53,550 nucleotides of DNA from positions 246,701 through 300,250 of the forward strand of contig NW_003149274.1 of the NCBI RefSeq assembly GCF_000003605.2, in the 5' to 3' direction. Made by a program: the position numbers and the translations under genes. The notes below the pieces were generated by a model. It did not search any database and was not told the origin of the DNA. It worked only from the letters and a program-made list of their open reading frames with translations. Of the stretch, positions 25,628 to 37,695 are shown piece by piece. Within the stretch, counting starts at the first letter, position 1. The number at the start of each line of letters is the position of its first letter. Origin of the DNA: Saccoglossus kowalevskii (Eukaryota > Hemichordata > Enteropneusta > Harrimaniidae).

Positions 25628-25809
25628 TACTGTAAAAAGGTTAACTATTCACTGGTTATTTTGCTGACAGGAAAATGCGCTAAATTAAAACCCAGTGCAT
25701 ATGTAAAATTTAGCATAGACTACATCATCTAAATGATAAATACGTGAATTTAAAACCTACTGAATATGCCTGAAATGATAAATCAGTGAAAATTAGTCAT
25801 TTTACAGTA
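25628..25809 (-). mobile_element. MITE family C, copy 3
   Basis: Reverse-complement counterpart of copy 1 with nearly the same length. It starts TACTGTAAAAAGGTTAACTA and ends AAATTAGTCATTTTACAGTA. It directly abuts the 29-bp minisatellite that begins at about 25805. Confidence 0.75.
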
Positions 25810-26345
25810 TATAAGATATACCAATATACTCTCTACTATATAGGATATAACAATATACTCTCTACTATATAGGATATAACAATATACTCTCTACTATATA
25901 GGATATAACAATATACTCTCTACTATATAAGATATAACAATATACTCTCTACTATATAAAATATAATAATATACTCTCTACTATATAAGATATAACAATA
26001 TACTCTCTATTATATAAGATATAACAATATACTCTCTACTATATAAGATATAACAATATACTCTCTACTATATAAGATATAACAATATACTCTCTACTAT
26101 ATAAGATATAACAATATACTCTCTACTATATAAGATATAACAATATACTCTCTACTATATAAGATATAACAGAATACTCTCTACTATATAAGATATAACA
26201 ATATACTCTCTACTATATAAGATATAACAATATACTCTCTACTATATAAGATATAACAATATACTCTCTACTATATAAGATATAACAATATACTCTCTAC
26301 TATATAAGATATAACAATATACTCTCTACTATATAAAATATAATA
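25805..26345. repeat. 29-bp minisatellite, about 18 copies
   Basis: The unit contains ACTATATAAGATATAACAAT followed by ATACTCTCT. Copies are nearly identical, and a few carry single changes (GGATATAACA early, AAATATAATA late). It lies immediately next to a family C MITE. Confidence 0.95.
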
Positions 26346-26493
26346 ATATGCTCCCTACAACATGAAATATAACATACTCTCCAAAATACAAAATAATACA
26401 ATAGAGTTTCTATAAGAAAAGATATAACAATTCAAGTTTGCTATGTACTATTCAGTAAAACTATGTACTATTATATTATCTAGATCTGTGTTG

Positions 26494-29159
26494 TCATTCC
26501 GGCGTTATAATTATCAAAGAACATAATTTACATACTATCAGGCAACTAATTACTATACGTCTTGGCACAGTGTAGTTTTTATCTGAGTCGTTTGCTATTA
26601 AGTCTGCTTCCTGATTTCGTCTCTTCGGGAAATCGTCGTGGAAGTTTCTCAGCTCTGATATAGCATCGCTCCATCGTTGGTTGGTCACGTGACTCCAGAA
26701 TGTCGGAAATCTTCCTGGGTCACCGTATTGGAAATAGACGGAAGCGATGACTGTTCTCTGTGCAACAGTCAATTCATCGAACTTTTTCAGATTTGTATTC
26801 CCTGGGAATTAATCAATAAATAATTTGAGTAGTGTGTTTCTATTTGAAATTGATTGATGTCGGTGTAAAACACAATTACAAGTTCAACATACTAATCCCG
26901 TCTTTAAAGAAGGGTACCGGTAGTGTTGATGATGATGAATTAAAATTGACGAGCCATACCTTATACCATTTTGTTTGTTTTTGTGTCAATTTTCAAGTTG
27001 ACCAAAAGCGATGAAAGGGTATCCGAGAAAATGACATCGGCCTATATTATTATTAATTATAGTAAGGCCACACCGACTTAATTTTATGTATGACATCCGC
27101 GCGCGCATTAGTTTTCGCCTGCTCTCAAAAAAACAAAAACAATCTCCGACGACGAGTCTCCACAGATCGGTTTTCTCTCCGGAACTTGCCGACTCATATT
27201 GTCGCAAAGCGCTGGCTTGTCGTAAAACTCGTTTTGGACTACCCCAAAATGTGCCAATTTTGTCGTAAATGATCTTCTGCACATGCGCATTGCCTTGCCG
27301 GGAATTCCAACATGGCGACCACGCCACCAAAATACGTGTGCATAAAAGTTCAGAGGAAAAATAGAGGGATTGTTGTCGGCCAGGGAGATGTGACGTTTAC
27401 ACAGATATACGAGAGATTGGTAGCGGCAAGCGAGTTTCCCCCAGACAACTTTAAGGACATATTGTCCAGAGTGGCTGTCCCGCGTTTCTTATTATTTTTT
27501 TTTCATTTTCTGATTCGAATAATTTGCTTGCACACAGAGTCAGTAATATTTTGATCATATGACGAATTTTCATCAAGATACATGTACATAATTTTCTGCA
27601 TCCAAATTTTTGTTAACTCTCTGTTGGTGTTTTTTTTTCAATATCGAGCTTCTTATAAAGTTAAAGTAGTTCTAGAGCATTTGTGTCTACACTTTGTCTA
27701 TCTGAAGTGTCACTTTATAAAACTGTAGTGAGTTTGAAGTTGATTTCCAAGTTGCTGTTGACAAACGTATTGTTCATTTTTAATTCTTTTTTTTTTCAAT
27801 ACAACACAGTCAGTTTTTCTTCATTATTGAATTGATGTGTATGCCTTTGGCAAAGCTAACATCTACCTTATCCTCTTGCCTTTTCAAAATGCCTTTTCAT
27901 GATACCTGTGACAGTAATATAGTACGAGATGTGTACATCAACATGTGTTTCCTACAAATAAAGACTTGTTGTTTTTTTGATAAACTGTGTTCTGTGGTTC
28001 AATTCGTATTACCAGCTCCGTAGATAAGTGGTTTTAGCAGCATTTTTTTTAGCAGGATTTTTTTTTCGCCCTCTCGCATTAGTTTTGGGGTATCCAGAGA
28101 ATGTCATCCATAAAATTAAATCAGTGTAGCCTAATTCGAATATTTCTGATATTTTCAGATTTCGGCTAAAACGCGCGCCACATTTTTCTTCTGAATTTGG
28201 TTGACTTTATAAATTCTATTCACATTTTATAGAAATGACGAATTTTGAATTCATATAATGTTTTACCTATTTCCGTCACTTTATTGTCGTACTCTCTCAT
28301 GACGTCATTTATCTCATTAACCATGACACGGTTACTCAGATCGGCTGCTTCGTCTTTTTCGAGATGGAGCGGCATTTCATTTAGCTTGTTTTGCGCTGCG
28401 GTTCCCTGAAATTAGTGTTTGTTTAGTGTATTAGCAACAGAGGCACAGGAGAATTGGTCACAGTCACACAGTTATCTCCGTCACGGTGTTGCCTCCATAT
28501 GGAGTCGGAACATATGTCGACACCCAGGTGTGTACACAGTCTCCTTTTTGTTCTGGTTACGCCTTCTTTTCAATAAGCGCCCAGGAACATTTCTCAGGAA
28601 AGAGGTCAATTTCAGACTCCGTCACAGATGAATCCCGTGAAATGTGTGACAAATAATGGGTAATTACCTCCCGAGAAATTGAAATAAGTTGAAAAATATC
28701 TTTCTAAAATAAGTACTGTCATGGGGCATCATTCGTGTTGACTACAGAACACCGATACATGGTTCCACGTTGTTTAATTATGTATAGATTCAATTAGTAT
28801 AACACTGGCTATGTATAATTAACATTTGTGGAAGTACTGAAGTTATCGCCGCAAAATTTCTATACATCTTATATACCAGGTGGGTTATTATTACCAATAG
28901 AAATAATAAACAATTAGAGAAATACTAACCCTCAGCCCAAAATACGGCGTGAATTTTGTTATGGTTGATTCGGGCACGTCCATATCCCGGAAGTATTTGG
29001 CATTTTTGTTTCCCATATCGACACCGCTACCGATAGTGACTCCACTGTTTGCATGAACGTTACCATGTTTGTCTTTGGGAACGTATCCATCCACACGGAA
29101 ACCTTCACGAGCTCTGATGAATGCTTTGTCGATAAGACAGTCAGTTGACGTCGAGAAAC
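26494..29159 (-). CDS. Third muramidase gene, module complete but first exon not found (partial)
   Basis: Exons 28930-29159, 28267-28405 and 26494-26801 follow the same 5'-to-3' plan and phases as the other modules. The active-site set is present (AREGF, SGVTIG, GVDMG with Met for Leu). The start phase requires an upstream exon ending in phase 1, but I saw no convincing signal-peptide exon between 29.2 and 32.6 kb. In the last exon a run of A residues is one base longer than in the sister gene, just after DS-D-K. This shifts the frame, so the usual TTLC becomes NYTVPRR and the protein ends after a hydrophobic tail at a TGA. It could be a partly decayed gene or one with an unusual first exon. 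Confidence 0.6.
27060..28137 (+). mobile_element. About 1.1-kb element with long imperfect terminal inverted repeats and a small ORF
   Basis: The left end (27061-27125) reads AAGGCCACACCGACTTAATT onward. The reverse complement of the right end (about 28062-28137) reads AGGCTACACTGATTTAATTT and then the same TATGNATGACAT and ACTAATGCG blocks. Between them is an ORF at 27312-27554 starting MATTPPKYVCIKVQRKNRG, which I do not recognise. It runs about 55 plausible residues before a low-complexity Phe-rich end. This looks like a non-autonomous DNA transposon, lying between exons 3 and 4 of the third muramidase gene. Confidence 0.6.
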
Positions 29160-29499
29160 CTACATGATAATGCATGTCATTATTAGTGTGGTTCAATCAC
29201 ATGTTTAGGTTGACTGAACGAGCAATATTTCCTGGAAAACTATTGAGGTCGTCAGAAAGAAACACAGCATACTAGACAAACTGTGGTAACACTAAATTAA
29301 AGCCAACGCCTTATGTCATTGACGGTCAGGAACCAACCCGTTTTATTAAAACAGTTTCTCTATCCGAAGTCACTAAAGAAATATGTTGGAGAAAACTACC
29401 TGAAAAACAATCACTGGGAAACCATGGTTTCATAAAAAATAAAGTTTGGAGACCATATATTTTTTATCTGGGATTTGTGAACTACTACATTTAACGTTT

Positions 29500-29680
29500 T
29501 AACCTTTTCACCACCAGTTCCCTCTTTTCATCACAAATTCACAAAATAGTCCTGTTTATAGTCTGCACTTTCCTTCAGAATATTGGAACAAAAAATAGCC
29601 AAATTGTTAGAGTAAAAACTGAAAATTGACTCAAATCTTGTCTGTTGTCTCCGAAATTAGGGTTTCTTTACAGAACTATT
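29500..29680 (-). repeat. Dispersed repeat, inverted partner of 37160-37330
   Basis: Shares, in opposite orientation, blocks such as AAACCCTAATTT, ATTTGAGTCAATTTTCAGTT and TTTTTACTC with 37160-37330. The family is unknown; it may be an old transposon. Confidence 0.55.
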
Positions 29681-29929
29681 AAAGAATTTAAAAAAGAAAA
29701 GTGCAGACAAAATTGGACGAGAAAGTATGCTGGCGAACAGGTTAATTGTAGCCAACAAAAATAAGAACGTTGCTGAATCCGATTCCAGTGAATATAATGG
29801 ATACACATTTTATAGGTTATCGTCTTAATAATTCTTTAATATAACCAGACATTTTGGGCAATGGTCTTTCATCGGTGTTGCGGAATAGGGGGCAGTGTAA
29901 TATTTTCGTTTCGTTTTTATTCGGTCGAG

Positions 29930-30060
29930 GTGGAACAACATAGTACTAAATCAGTGGAAATGGGGATACATTGTGCCAATAGATGAAGAAGGCGCAAAAA
30001 ACGGACCCATCTAACTACCGGCCTATCACAGTATTACCAGTTATTACGTTTTTGTAAAGT
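29930..30060 (+). pseudogene. Fragment of a LINE-type reverse transcriptase
   Basis: One frame reads KWGYIVPIDEEGAK. After a one-base shift in an A run, the next frame reads DPSNYRPITVLPVI. The pattern of an NYRPI motif following W-x-x-x-IVPI is the conserved start of the reverse transcriptase domain of non-LTR retrotransposons. No other domain is left, so this is a decayed fragment. Confidence 0.55.
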
Positions 30061-32641
30061 TAGCTCCATGGTCTGTGCAAAATATTTTAATCATTGTCCT
30101 AACTCCTAAAGACTTTTCAATCATAATCAGTTCACAGTTCTCACATCGGAGACGTGCCGTTGCTTTTCAAATGTGTGACGCTGGCGGCCTTACATTTCAT
30201 AGCTGTGTTTTTTAAGTTTTAATAAAATTAATTAGGTTGATGTTTAGCCCTCAATTAACTTGATGCTTGTGTATACTGCCCACGGCCTTTTGAGAAGAAA
30301 TGTACAAATAACGTTCTACTACAATGACGTCATTAACCCGAATAATTTTGTCCTCGTGCGATCTAATGAAAATAGCTGCCACTAGAGTTATGTACTGTTC
30401 AGCGACCTAAACAACTTTAAACGGATCATTCGCGTCGCGGTTTTCGCGTTGGTGAGTGTTTTAATAGACATACTATCGATTGGTGATAGTTTCGATGGTG
30501 TGAGATGATGAGGAATTTGTGTACTCTCATCGACGTCGACTTTCATTTGCCATGCTATTTGGCATCTTACGTTTGTGTTACGAAAATCGTGCGGAGGAAT
30601 CATAGCTCTTCTGCGTCAACATTGAAGACAACGAGTCACTGTTCAAATTATTATAAAGAAAAGTCGCATCTATAAACTGTAAATATAGAACCACGCTCTG
30701 TACTTGAAATGGTCATACAATTCAACGATTTGGGTGATTCAGATGTTATTCAATACATGAGAAACGAGTTAACTACTTAAGATATCCAACGTATGACGAT
30801 GATTACGCCTGCGCAGAGAAACTCTCCTACAATGGTTCAAATATCGTCATGGTCGTATTACAACCAGTATAGGCCACAGTGTACTTCATATGCGAGAAAC
30901 AGAAAATCCTGAAAAATACTGAAAACTGACAACATCCAGATTAATTCTGCACATCTTGACCTTAAGATGAAGCATGAACCTTTTGCGCGTCAAATGTGTC
31001 CAAAAAAAGTCGGACATTTAAGATTCGGTTTTTGCATTCGAATAAAGTCAGCACTGGGTGGTCTTTAGTAGACCTATTGTCTCTACCAAATGTAGTGAAC
31101 AAATTCCGGAATACTTGTTGGGCTTCCAGGCACCACCTCGCCTCATTAACGCAACCACTTTGTCTGAGCGATCGATTTTTCGCTGGAGGAAAGGCATGAC
31201 AAGTCACTTGCTAAAGTCGGGGATATTTCGCCAGATTTTTTTCATGATGGCACTAAATGAACACCAAGAAGCATTGCAGTGCCAGTTAATCATTTTATAT
31301 GGCTTGTAGTTCCGAATCTGGAAATAATATGCTTGTCGAGTGATGCCAATCTTGTGAATGCGATGTTGTACAAATTCAATCCCATTCCAAGTGCCGAACA
31401 CTACTGTCATCTGAGTACTTTGTTACGCCCCCTAGTGGTGTTCTGGCGAAACCCAACAACGAGATAGTCCCCAATTGGAAATCCATAGACGGACATGTAA
31501 ACATATATGAGCAGATTGCTATATGAAAATGATAAACAAAGTTGATAACCTGGCTCTAAAATGGAAACTCAACATGCCATACAAAAAAATCGGGTAAACA
31601 AGATATACCTACTGTATTTGGATTGCACCTAGAGAAATCACTGGAAAAACACCAAGATTAGAACATCCAAATACACATAGAATAAACCAAAGACACTAGA
31701 CACTTTTTCTAGTGTTTCTGAATAAACCCACTGATAAACAAAAGACCACACGTGAGTCCCACCTTTGACCCAGGTGATGCACGCCCTCAAATGGCGCTCA
31801 CCTAAAAAAATAAAATTAAAATAAATCATTGGTTCTTGCAAGGCATTTCAATTGTGGTTGTCTGCTAATTCAAAACATTGACGTCTATGTCCCTATATAG
31901 GGCCTTATCCTCAAAACTGTTCGCGTGTAAACTAGATGACTAGAGGTACTGAGGGAGACATGTGTGGGAAATTTCGTCAAAACACGCTGCAAACGTGTAC
32001 AAAGGAATGAGCAATTAGTTGTGTGAGAAAAGAAGTTCCTCTTCACTCAATTGCGTAGTATCCATGGTTACTGCATTGCACCTTTCATGCTAATGAAATC
32101 AAGAATGTGCCATGCGGAGATTTATATTATAAATAACTTGCTGATTGTATGTAGTTCGAATAATAAAATACATAAATACACAAATAACAACTGCAACGTG
32201 TTGAAAGGGTTGAAACAGATGATCGCTAAACACTACGTAGTAGTTTTCCAGTGCAGTTGAAACGATGGAAGCGATATGAATAGAGTGGGTCGGAGCTTGA
32301 ATCAGTATATGGTCGATTTTAATACTTAACACAATATATCCTTTATTACAGAAATAGCCTATGGAATAATAGGAAACTTAATGTGTCCTACAAGAGTGTT
32401 AATTATTTAAGGAAAACGCCGTCAAATTGAAAATTCGATTAAATTGAAAGATTATGACGTCAGAAAGTAGGATCCGCGTGCACATAGCTAAATGGTTACA
32501 ACAAAAATCGTGTCAATATTAACTTCTCCGCAAGGTAAATCAGTACAGGTATATGGACTTTGAAAACATAAACTCTGAAAGTTCGTTGAACTCAGACTCG
32601 ACCTAGATGTACATCTAGATGTATTTCCTCGACCCATATAT
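30061..32641. other. Gene-poor region before the SDR gene
   Basis: No convincing exon was seen. This is where the missing signal-peptide exon of the third muramidase gene should be. Minus-strand frames at 30962-31207 and 31204-31410 have features vaguely like a decayed transposase but no conserved motif. Confidence 0.5.
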
Positions 32642-35600
32642 TTGTATTCACACGTATGCGAAGCTGCTTGCGGAATGACACTATCGACACCGAGACAGCT
32701 GGAAGCCTCCGCGAAAGCAAGGACCAAACTCGCTCTGAAAGGACAAAAACGATTTCGGGACTGCTATTTTGTTTTCATGCTACTCCTTGTTTCGGCGGCG
32801 GCTTTGGTAATATACATCGTATCACCCGAGCTTGGTGGTTCGCGTTGGGCGATTCTGTCTTCAGGTGCATTTGGATGGGTATCTATGTACCTGTTCTTGT
32901 GTAGATATTTCCCTCGTTTTACGTGGTACGGGTACGGTCCTGTAACGCCGATCAAGAAAAGCATCATCGTTACCAATGGCGACAGCGAGCTTGGATATTA
33001 TCTGGCGAAGGAACTTGATATGTGTATGTTTTCGTCCATCTTTGTTGGCTCAAAGCACCCAGGTGAGTACTTCGTATGCACTGATTGGGATCATGTTGTG
33101 TATCTTTCAAAGTGTCACCATTTTTTTAACCCCGGACTCTAACCAACTACATAACGCAGGTACATTGGAGAAACCCATAATTCAGTTGAGCACGTGTCAC
33201 ATAGTGACATTGCTCTCAATTTGTTTATAAATTATTATAATTTTTTAGGTGAATTTCAGCAATTGCATTTGCAATTTCAATATATTTTTTTTACTAATTT
33301 CTTTGTTTATGTTTCTTAACTTTCATGTAGTTATTTTTGTGTTACAAATATCTGATTTCATCCCCTCCGGGGAAAGTTAAGTGTTAATAAATAAACTAAG
33401 ATAATTTTAAGCGCAAAACGAATTCAAACAATTGACTTCACTAATGTGTCGCGCCCTCTATCGACAACGCACTTCCGTGACGTCGAATGACCGTGACGTA
33501 GTAGATGTGTGTGAGCAATGTCGTTTAAATAGACAATTCTGATGGTGCATTCATTCCTCATTTAAAATATAGTAATTTTAAAATAAACAGTATGTTTTAT
33601 TAACAGAACTCTGCACGTAACAGACGTATTTCGTCGTTAGGGGGCGCAACTTTTAGACTTTCAAAAAGTCAAACACCTGTTCTACAGCCAGGTAAAGATA
33701 AATGAGTGGCCACTGGTGACGTCACGCTGAGCGATACTTACGTCACTCCGATATTGAGCGTGACAATGGCAACGTATGGTGCGCCACCAACGACATATCA
33801 CGCTATTAGATTATTTATCTAACACGAGAGGATGAATTCACATTGCGTATTATTATTAATCTTCTTTTTACAATTAGAATCGTAAATGGTAGTTTAATAC
33901 CGCCTTTAATTTTGTCTTTCGTCCAGATAAAGGATATGTTAAACGATTAGTTGACGAATGTACAAAAAAAGTTGTGGTGATTCCTTTGGACGTTACTTCT
34001 GACGAATCGGTTGCCAAGGCGATGGAGTTAATAAATGACTGTCTGGACCGCCGCAACAACGGTACGTTGTATTCAACGATCACATTTTACTACACAGTCT
34101 CAATAATATTAAAAGTTAGGCAAGTGCACATGATAGATGAACCGTGTTTACATTTGTGACACAGTATATACACAGTGTCCGTAAACAGACTGATGTACCC
34201 CGATGTATTCATTGTTAATGCTTTTCTACTTCGCAGAATTGTGGGGTGTCGTTAACAACGCTGCGGTCACGTCATGGGGTGAAATCGAATGGCTTCCACT
34301 TGAAACGTACAAGAATGTGGCCGAGGTTAATGTGTACGGCGTAGTACGCGTTATAAAAGCAGTGTTACCTCTTATCAGACGAATCCAAGGTACTCATTGT
34401 ACGCAGCTGTCCAATGACAATGACATTGTGGCATACGCCTCAAATAAAAGCAGTAATTTTCAGGGACAATTTATTACATGATTGTGTAGGCCTTCTTCAT
34501 ATAGAATATTCATAGATCTTAACAAACTGTCTTCGACCGTTCAGCCACAGTCACGCGTATTGTATTGTAGTAGGAACGTTCATTTTTTATATGAAAAAGT
34601 AGTCGTCGCGCTACGCATGCACGAGATATATGGGTCTCATATAAACAAAGATGGCGACTTTGACTGTTGCGCAGAACAATGAGTACGAACTGAGACGTTT
34701 CAAAGCTCTAAGTAGGTAATTTTTAGGTGATTGGAAGGTATCGAAAGAGTCGCCGGCGGTATTCAGTGCAAATCGCCGCGCCCAGGTCAAACCTCATATT
34801 TGTGATTTCCATTTTAAGAGCACATTGGATTGTGGGAAAACCAATGTTTATCAACACAAATGTCGCACATGCGCAGCGCGACGACCACAGCGCTTTAAAA
34901 GATTATTCAGCCATATAGTCGCTTTCAATCAAAACCTACCACCCGTGTACATATACTGTAACGGGATAGACGCTTGAAAAAATGTGTGGTCGGATCTTTT
35001 TTTTCAGTGTTACGTGAACGACAAGGCTAAATTATTCTTTATTGTAAATTTTCTTGTTTACCCATCATTTTAGTCTTTGTGGAAATCTTCCGGCATTCCG
35101 TTGCGATTAAATTGCTTGCGCCCTCTGCCGGTGGCTATGTGTTTGATATTTAATCAGATCTTGGGATTCTTTTTTTTATTCTTTTAGTTGTTCATATTGT
35201 AAATTATAAATGTTATTTTTTTTTTGAATTTATTTTCTTACTTCTATTTTTTTATTGTATGACTATGAAAGCCTGAAGATCTCATTCGTGAGATCCCAGA
35301 TAACTAGCAGCCGATCTAAAAAAAACAAAAAACATTGTATACAATGATTATTTCATTTGCACGCAAGTGTCGAAGTCCAATCATGGCTGTATATTATAAT
35401 GTCTTCTCTGATTGGTTAACGAAGTTTGCGAGAGTTGAATGAGGTCTCCTATGTAGATTGTTCAGATTTGTGGGCTTTTGTGATCTACTGACAGTTACAC
35501 AAATTAAACTAGTAGGAAACAATTTTAAAAAAATACATGAAATCACAAAATTAAAAAAAAATGTTGTTGAGGGTCTATGGTTCAATTGAATTAAAACATT

Positions 35601-35825
35601 AAAACGATTCAGAATTTGTTGTTGAATAATTGAAAAAAACTTTTCTAATAGTAGACATGGATTCAATAACATATTGTATTTTCATACTCAGGACGTATTG
35701 TGAACGTCAATGATGTGCGTGGTCTGTCTTCAGTACCCGGATGTGCAGCTTTCTCGATGACGAAGTACGCCATGGAAAGCTTCTCAGATACGTTGAGATA
35801 TGAAATGAAACAATGGGATGTAAAG
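32642..35825 (+). CDS. Membrane-anchored short-chain dehydrogenase (SDR9C/BDH1-like), catalytic residues lost, C-terminus not found
   Basis: Exons 32642-33062, 33927-34061, 34237-34389 and 35692-35825 splice in consistent phase (1, 1, 1, 0) into 281 residues. Two hydrophobic segments (about 41-60 and 70-90) precede the Rossmann fold. The central part resembles 3-hydroxybutyrate dehydrogenase 1 and related retinol/steroid dehydrogenases, for example ELWGVVNNAAV, TYKNVAEVN and SFSDTLRYEM. The cofactor loop TGxxxGxG reads TNGDSELG (residues 111-118). The catalytic Ser is Asp244 and the catalytic Tyr is Phe257; Lys261 is kept. The exon(s) for the substrate-binding end (expected to begin near an EPG motif) were not seen after 35826. 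An internal Met at residue 12 is an alternative start. It could be a pseudoenzyme or a truncated copy of an SDR gene. Confidence 0.7.
34602..34897 (+). mobile_element. MITE family A, copy 3
   Basis: Full-length copy between SDR exons 3 and 4. The left terminus GTCGTCGCGCTACGCATGC and right terminus GCACATGCGCAGCGCGACGAC are inverted repeats. The internal sequence is closely similar to the copies at positions 1 and 3031. Confidence 0.8.
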
Positions 35826-35929
35826 GTGAGTTTCCAATGACGTCATCCACACCGTACATTATCCATTATTTTGACTATGCATCCATTCTTTATATGCAAA
35901 CGAAAGTTATCCTTTTTTCACACATATTG

Positions 35930-36735
35930 TAAGCACGTGTGTAAACCATGCATGTATTAATGTCTGACTGTAAACCACGCGTCTATTCATATGCAGAATG
36001 CAAACCACGCGTGCATTCATATAAAGATTGTAAACTACGCGTGTATTTATATGGAGATTGTAAACGGCGTGTGTATTCCCATTGAGACTGTGTACTATGT
36101 CCGTATTCACATGGCATCTGTGAACATCGCGTGTGTTCATGTGAAGACTGTTAACTATGCATGTATTCATATGGAGACTGGACTGCTCGTGTATTCATTC
36201 GTATGGAGATTATAAATAACACGTGAACTTGTATGGTGATTGCATTCCACATAATGTATCCTCATATGAAGAGGTACACATGTATTCATTGTTGAAATTG
36301 TTAACAACGCGTGCAATTTTTATGTGGATAGTGTGTACCACGTGTATATTGATATGATGATTGTAATCCCCGCGTCTATTTATATGGAGGCTGTTAACAA
36401 AGCATGTACGTATATGGAGATTGCATACTCCGCATGTATTCATATTGTGATTATAAATAACATATGTACTTATATGGAAATTGTAATCTACACATGTATT
36501 CACATGGAGGTAACAAAAATATGTATTAATATGAAGATGGCAATCCGCATGTATATTATATGGAGACTAAACTACGATAATAATCATATGAAGATTGTTA
36601 ATTACGTGTGTATTCATGTGAACTTTGTAATCCACACGTATATTTATGTAGAGATTGTTAACAACGCATGTAATATTTATATTGATAATGTAAACCACGA
36701 GTGTATATAATCACATGAAAAATGTGTGTATAATC
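35930..36735. repeat. Degenerate 30-bp tandem repeat in an SDR intron
   Basis: The approximate unit TATTCATATGGAGATTGTAA plus ACCACGCGTG recurs about 25 times with many changes. Because the period is a multiple of three, long frames with a 10-residue periodicity appear on both strands. I regard these as by-products of the repeat, not genes. Confidence 0.85.
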
Positions 36736-37159
36736 ATATTCAAGAAATAAACATGAACAGTGAACCAGACGATAAATGAGAAGCAAAAACTATTAAAGGG
36801 GAAAAACAAGCCTCATGGATCTGACTCTCAACAAGGTGTCATGTGTCCTTATTTGGTCTAGCAAAGAAGAGATATGGAATTATAGAAAATATTAACAATA
36901 TCTAAAGGACAATTTTAATGAAATGAATTTCTCTATTATTTCCAGTATAATAATAGTTAACTCTTTGACATTAAATGCCAAACACACCTTTAATAAACAA
37001 AATAAATGTTCATAATTTGTCTACATAATGGTCTAAATTCAACAAAGAAATTATTTGAAACAATGCATAAAAAAGTGTTCAAAGTATGAAATAATAATGG
37101 TTCAAAGAATTAAGACAAGGAAATATTAAATGGACCAGAGACAGAAAGTACTTTCTCAC

Positions 37160-37330
37160 CAAATTTTGTCTGCACTTTTTTTTTTTATAATCTTCAGTAT
37201 TACTGGAAATGAACCCTAATTTGGAAGCCAATAGACAAAATTTGAGTCAATTGTCAGTTTTTACTCAAAATTTTTTGTCCCATTTTGTGATGAAAAGAGG
37301 TGGTTAAAAAGTTAAGAGAAAGCCAAAATG
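37160..37330 (+). repeat. Dispersed repeat, inverted partner of 29500-29680
   Basis: Contains GAACCCTAATTTGGAAGCCA, GACAAAATTTGAGTCAATTG and TCAGTTTTTACTC, matched in reverse at 29500-29680. Confidence 0.55.
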
Positions 37331-37695
37331 CATTTTCTCCTGTCATGGTGTCTACTTTTCAACTGATATATATGTATATGTAATCATGGTATTTTAAAAA
37401 TGGAATGTATTGGTGGGAGAGGACGGAACATTTGTGGTGCAAAAAAATATGCTGTTTATAATTATCCAACCATGTAATTATAGTACTTCATTTCTTTTCA
37501 CTGAAACATGACAGCACATATGTTGTGTCTTTATTTGCTCAAGGGATTAAGCTAACAAACAACTGAGAAAACCAAACTGTTTTCATGATCAGAGTCGTTG
37601 CCAGGTATTCAGCCATAATAAATTACTGTGGCATGTAACGTTTGTTTTGCAAGATAGCAAGTCAGAAAAATACATGCCAGGTTCTTTATAAGTAC

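Noticed and set aside
30962..31410. Two minus-strand frames resembling a decayed transposase (FRNLFTTFGRDN-like segment)
   Set aside because: Only a weak resemblance to helix-turn-helix transposase ends; no DDE motif and no terminal repeats seen.
31791..31841. Minus-strand MQEPMIYFNFIFL with a GTGAGC donor as the missing signal exon of the third muramidase
   Set aside because: The phase would fit, but it is too short and lacks the composition of the two confirmed signal-peptide exons.
35907..36710. Long frames on both strands in the SDR intron
   Set aside because: They are by-products of the 30-bp tandem repeat.
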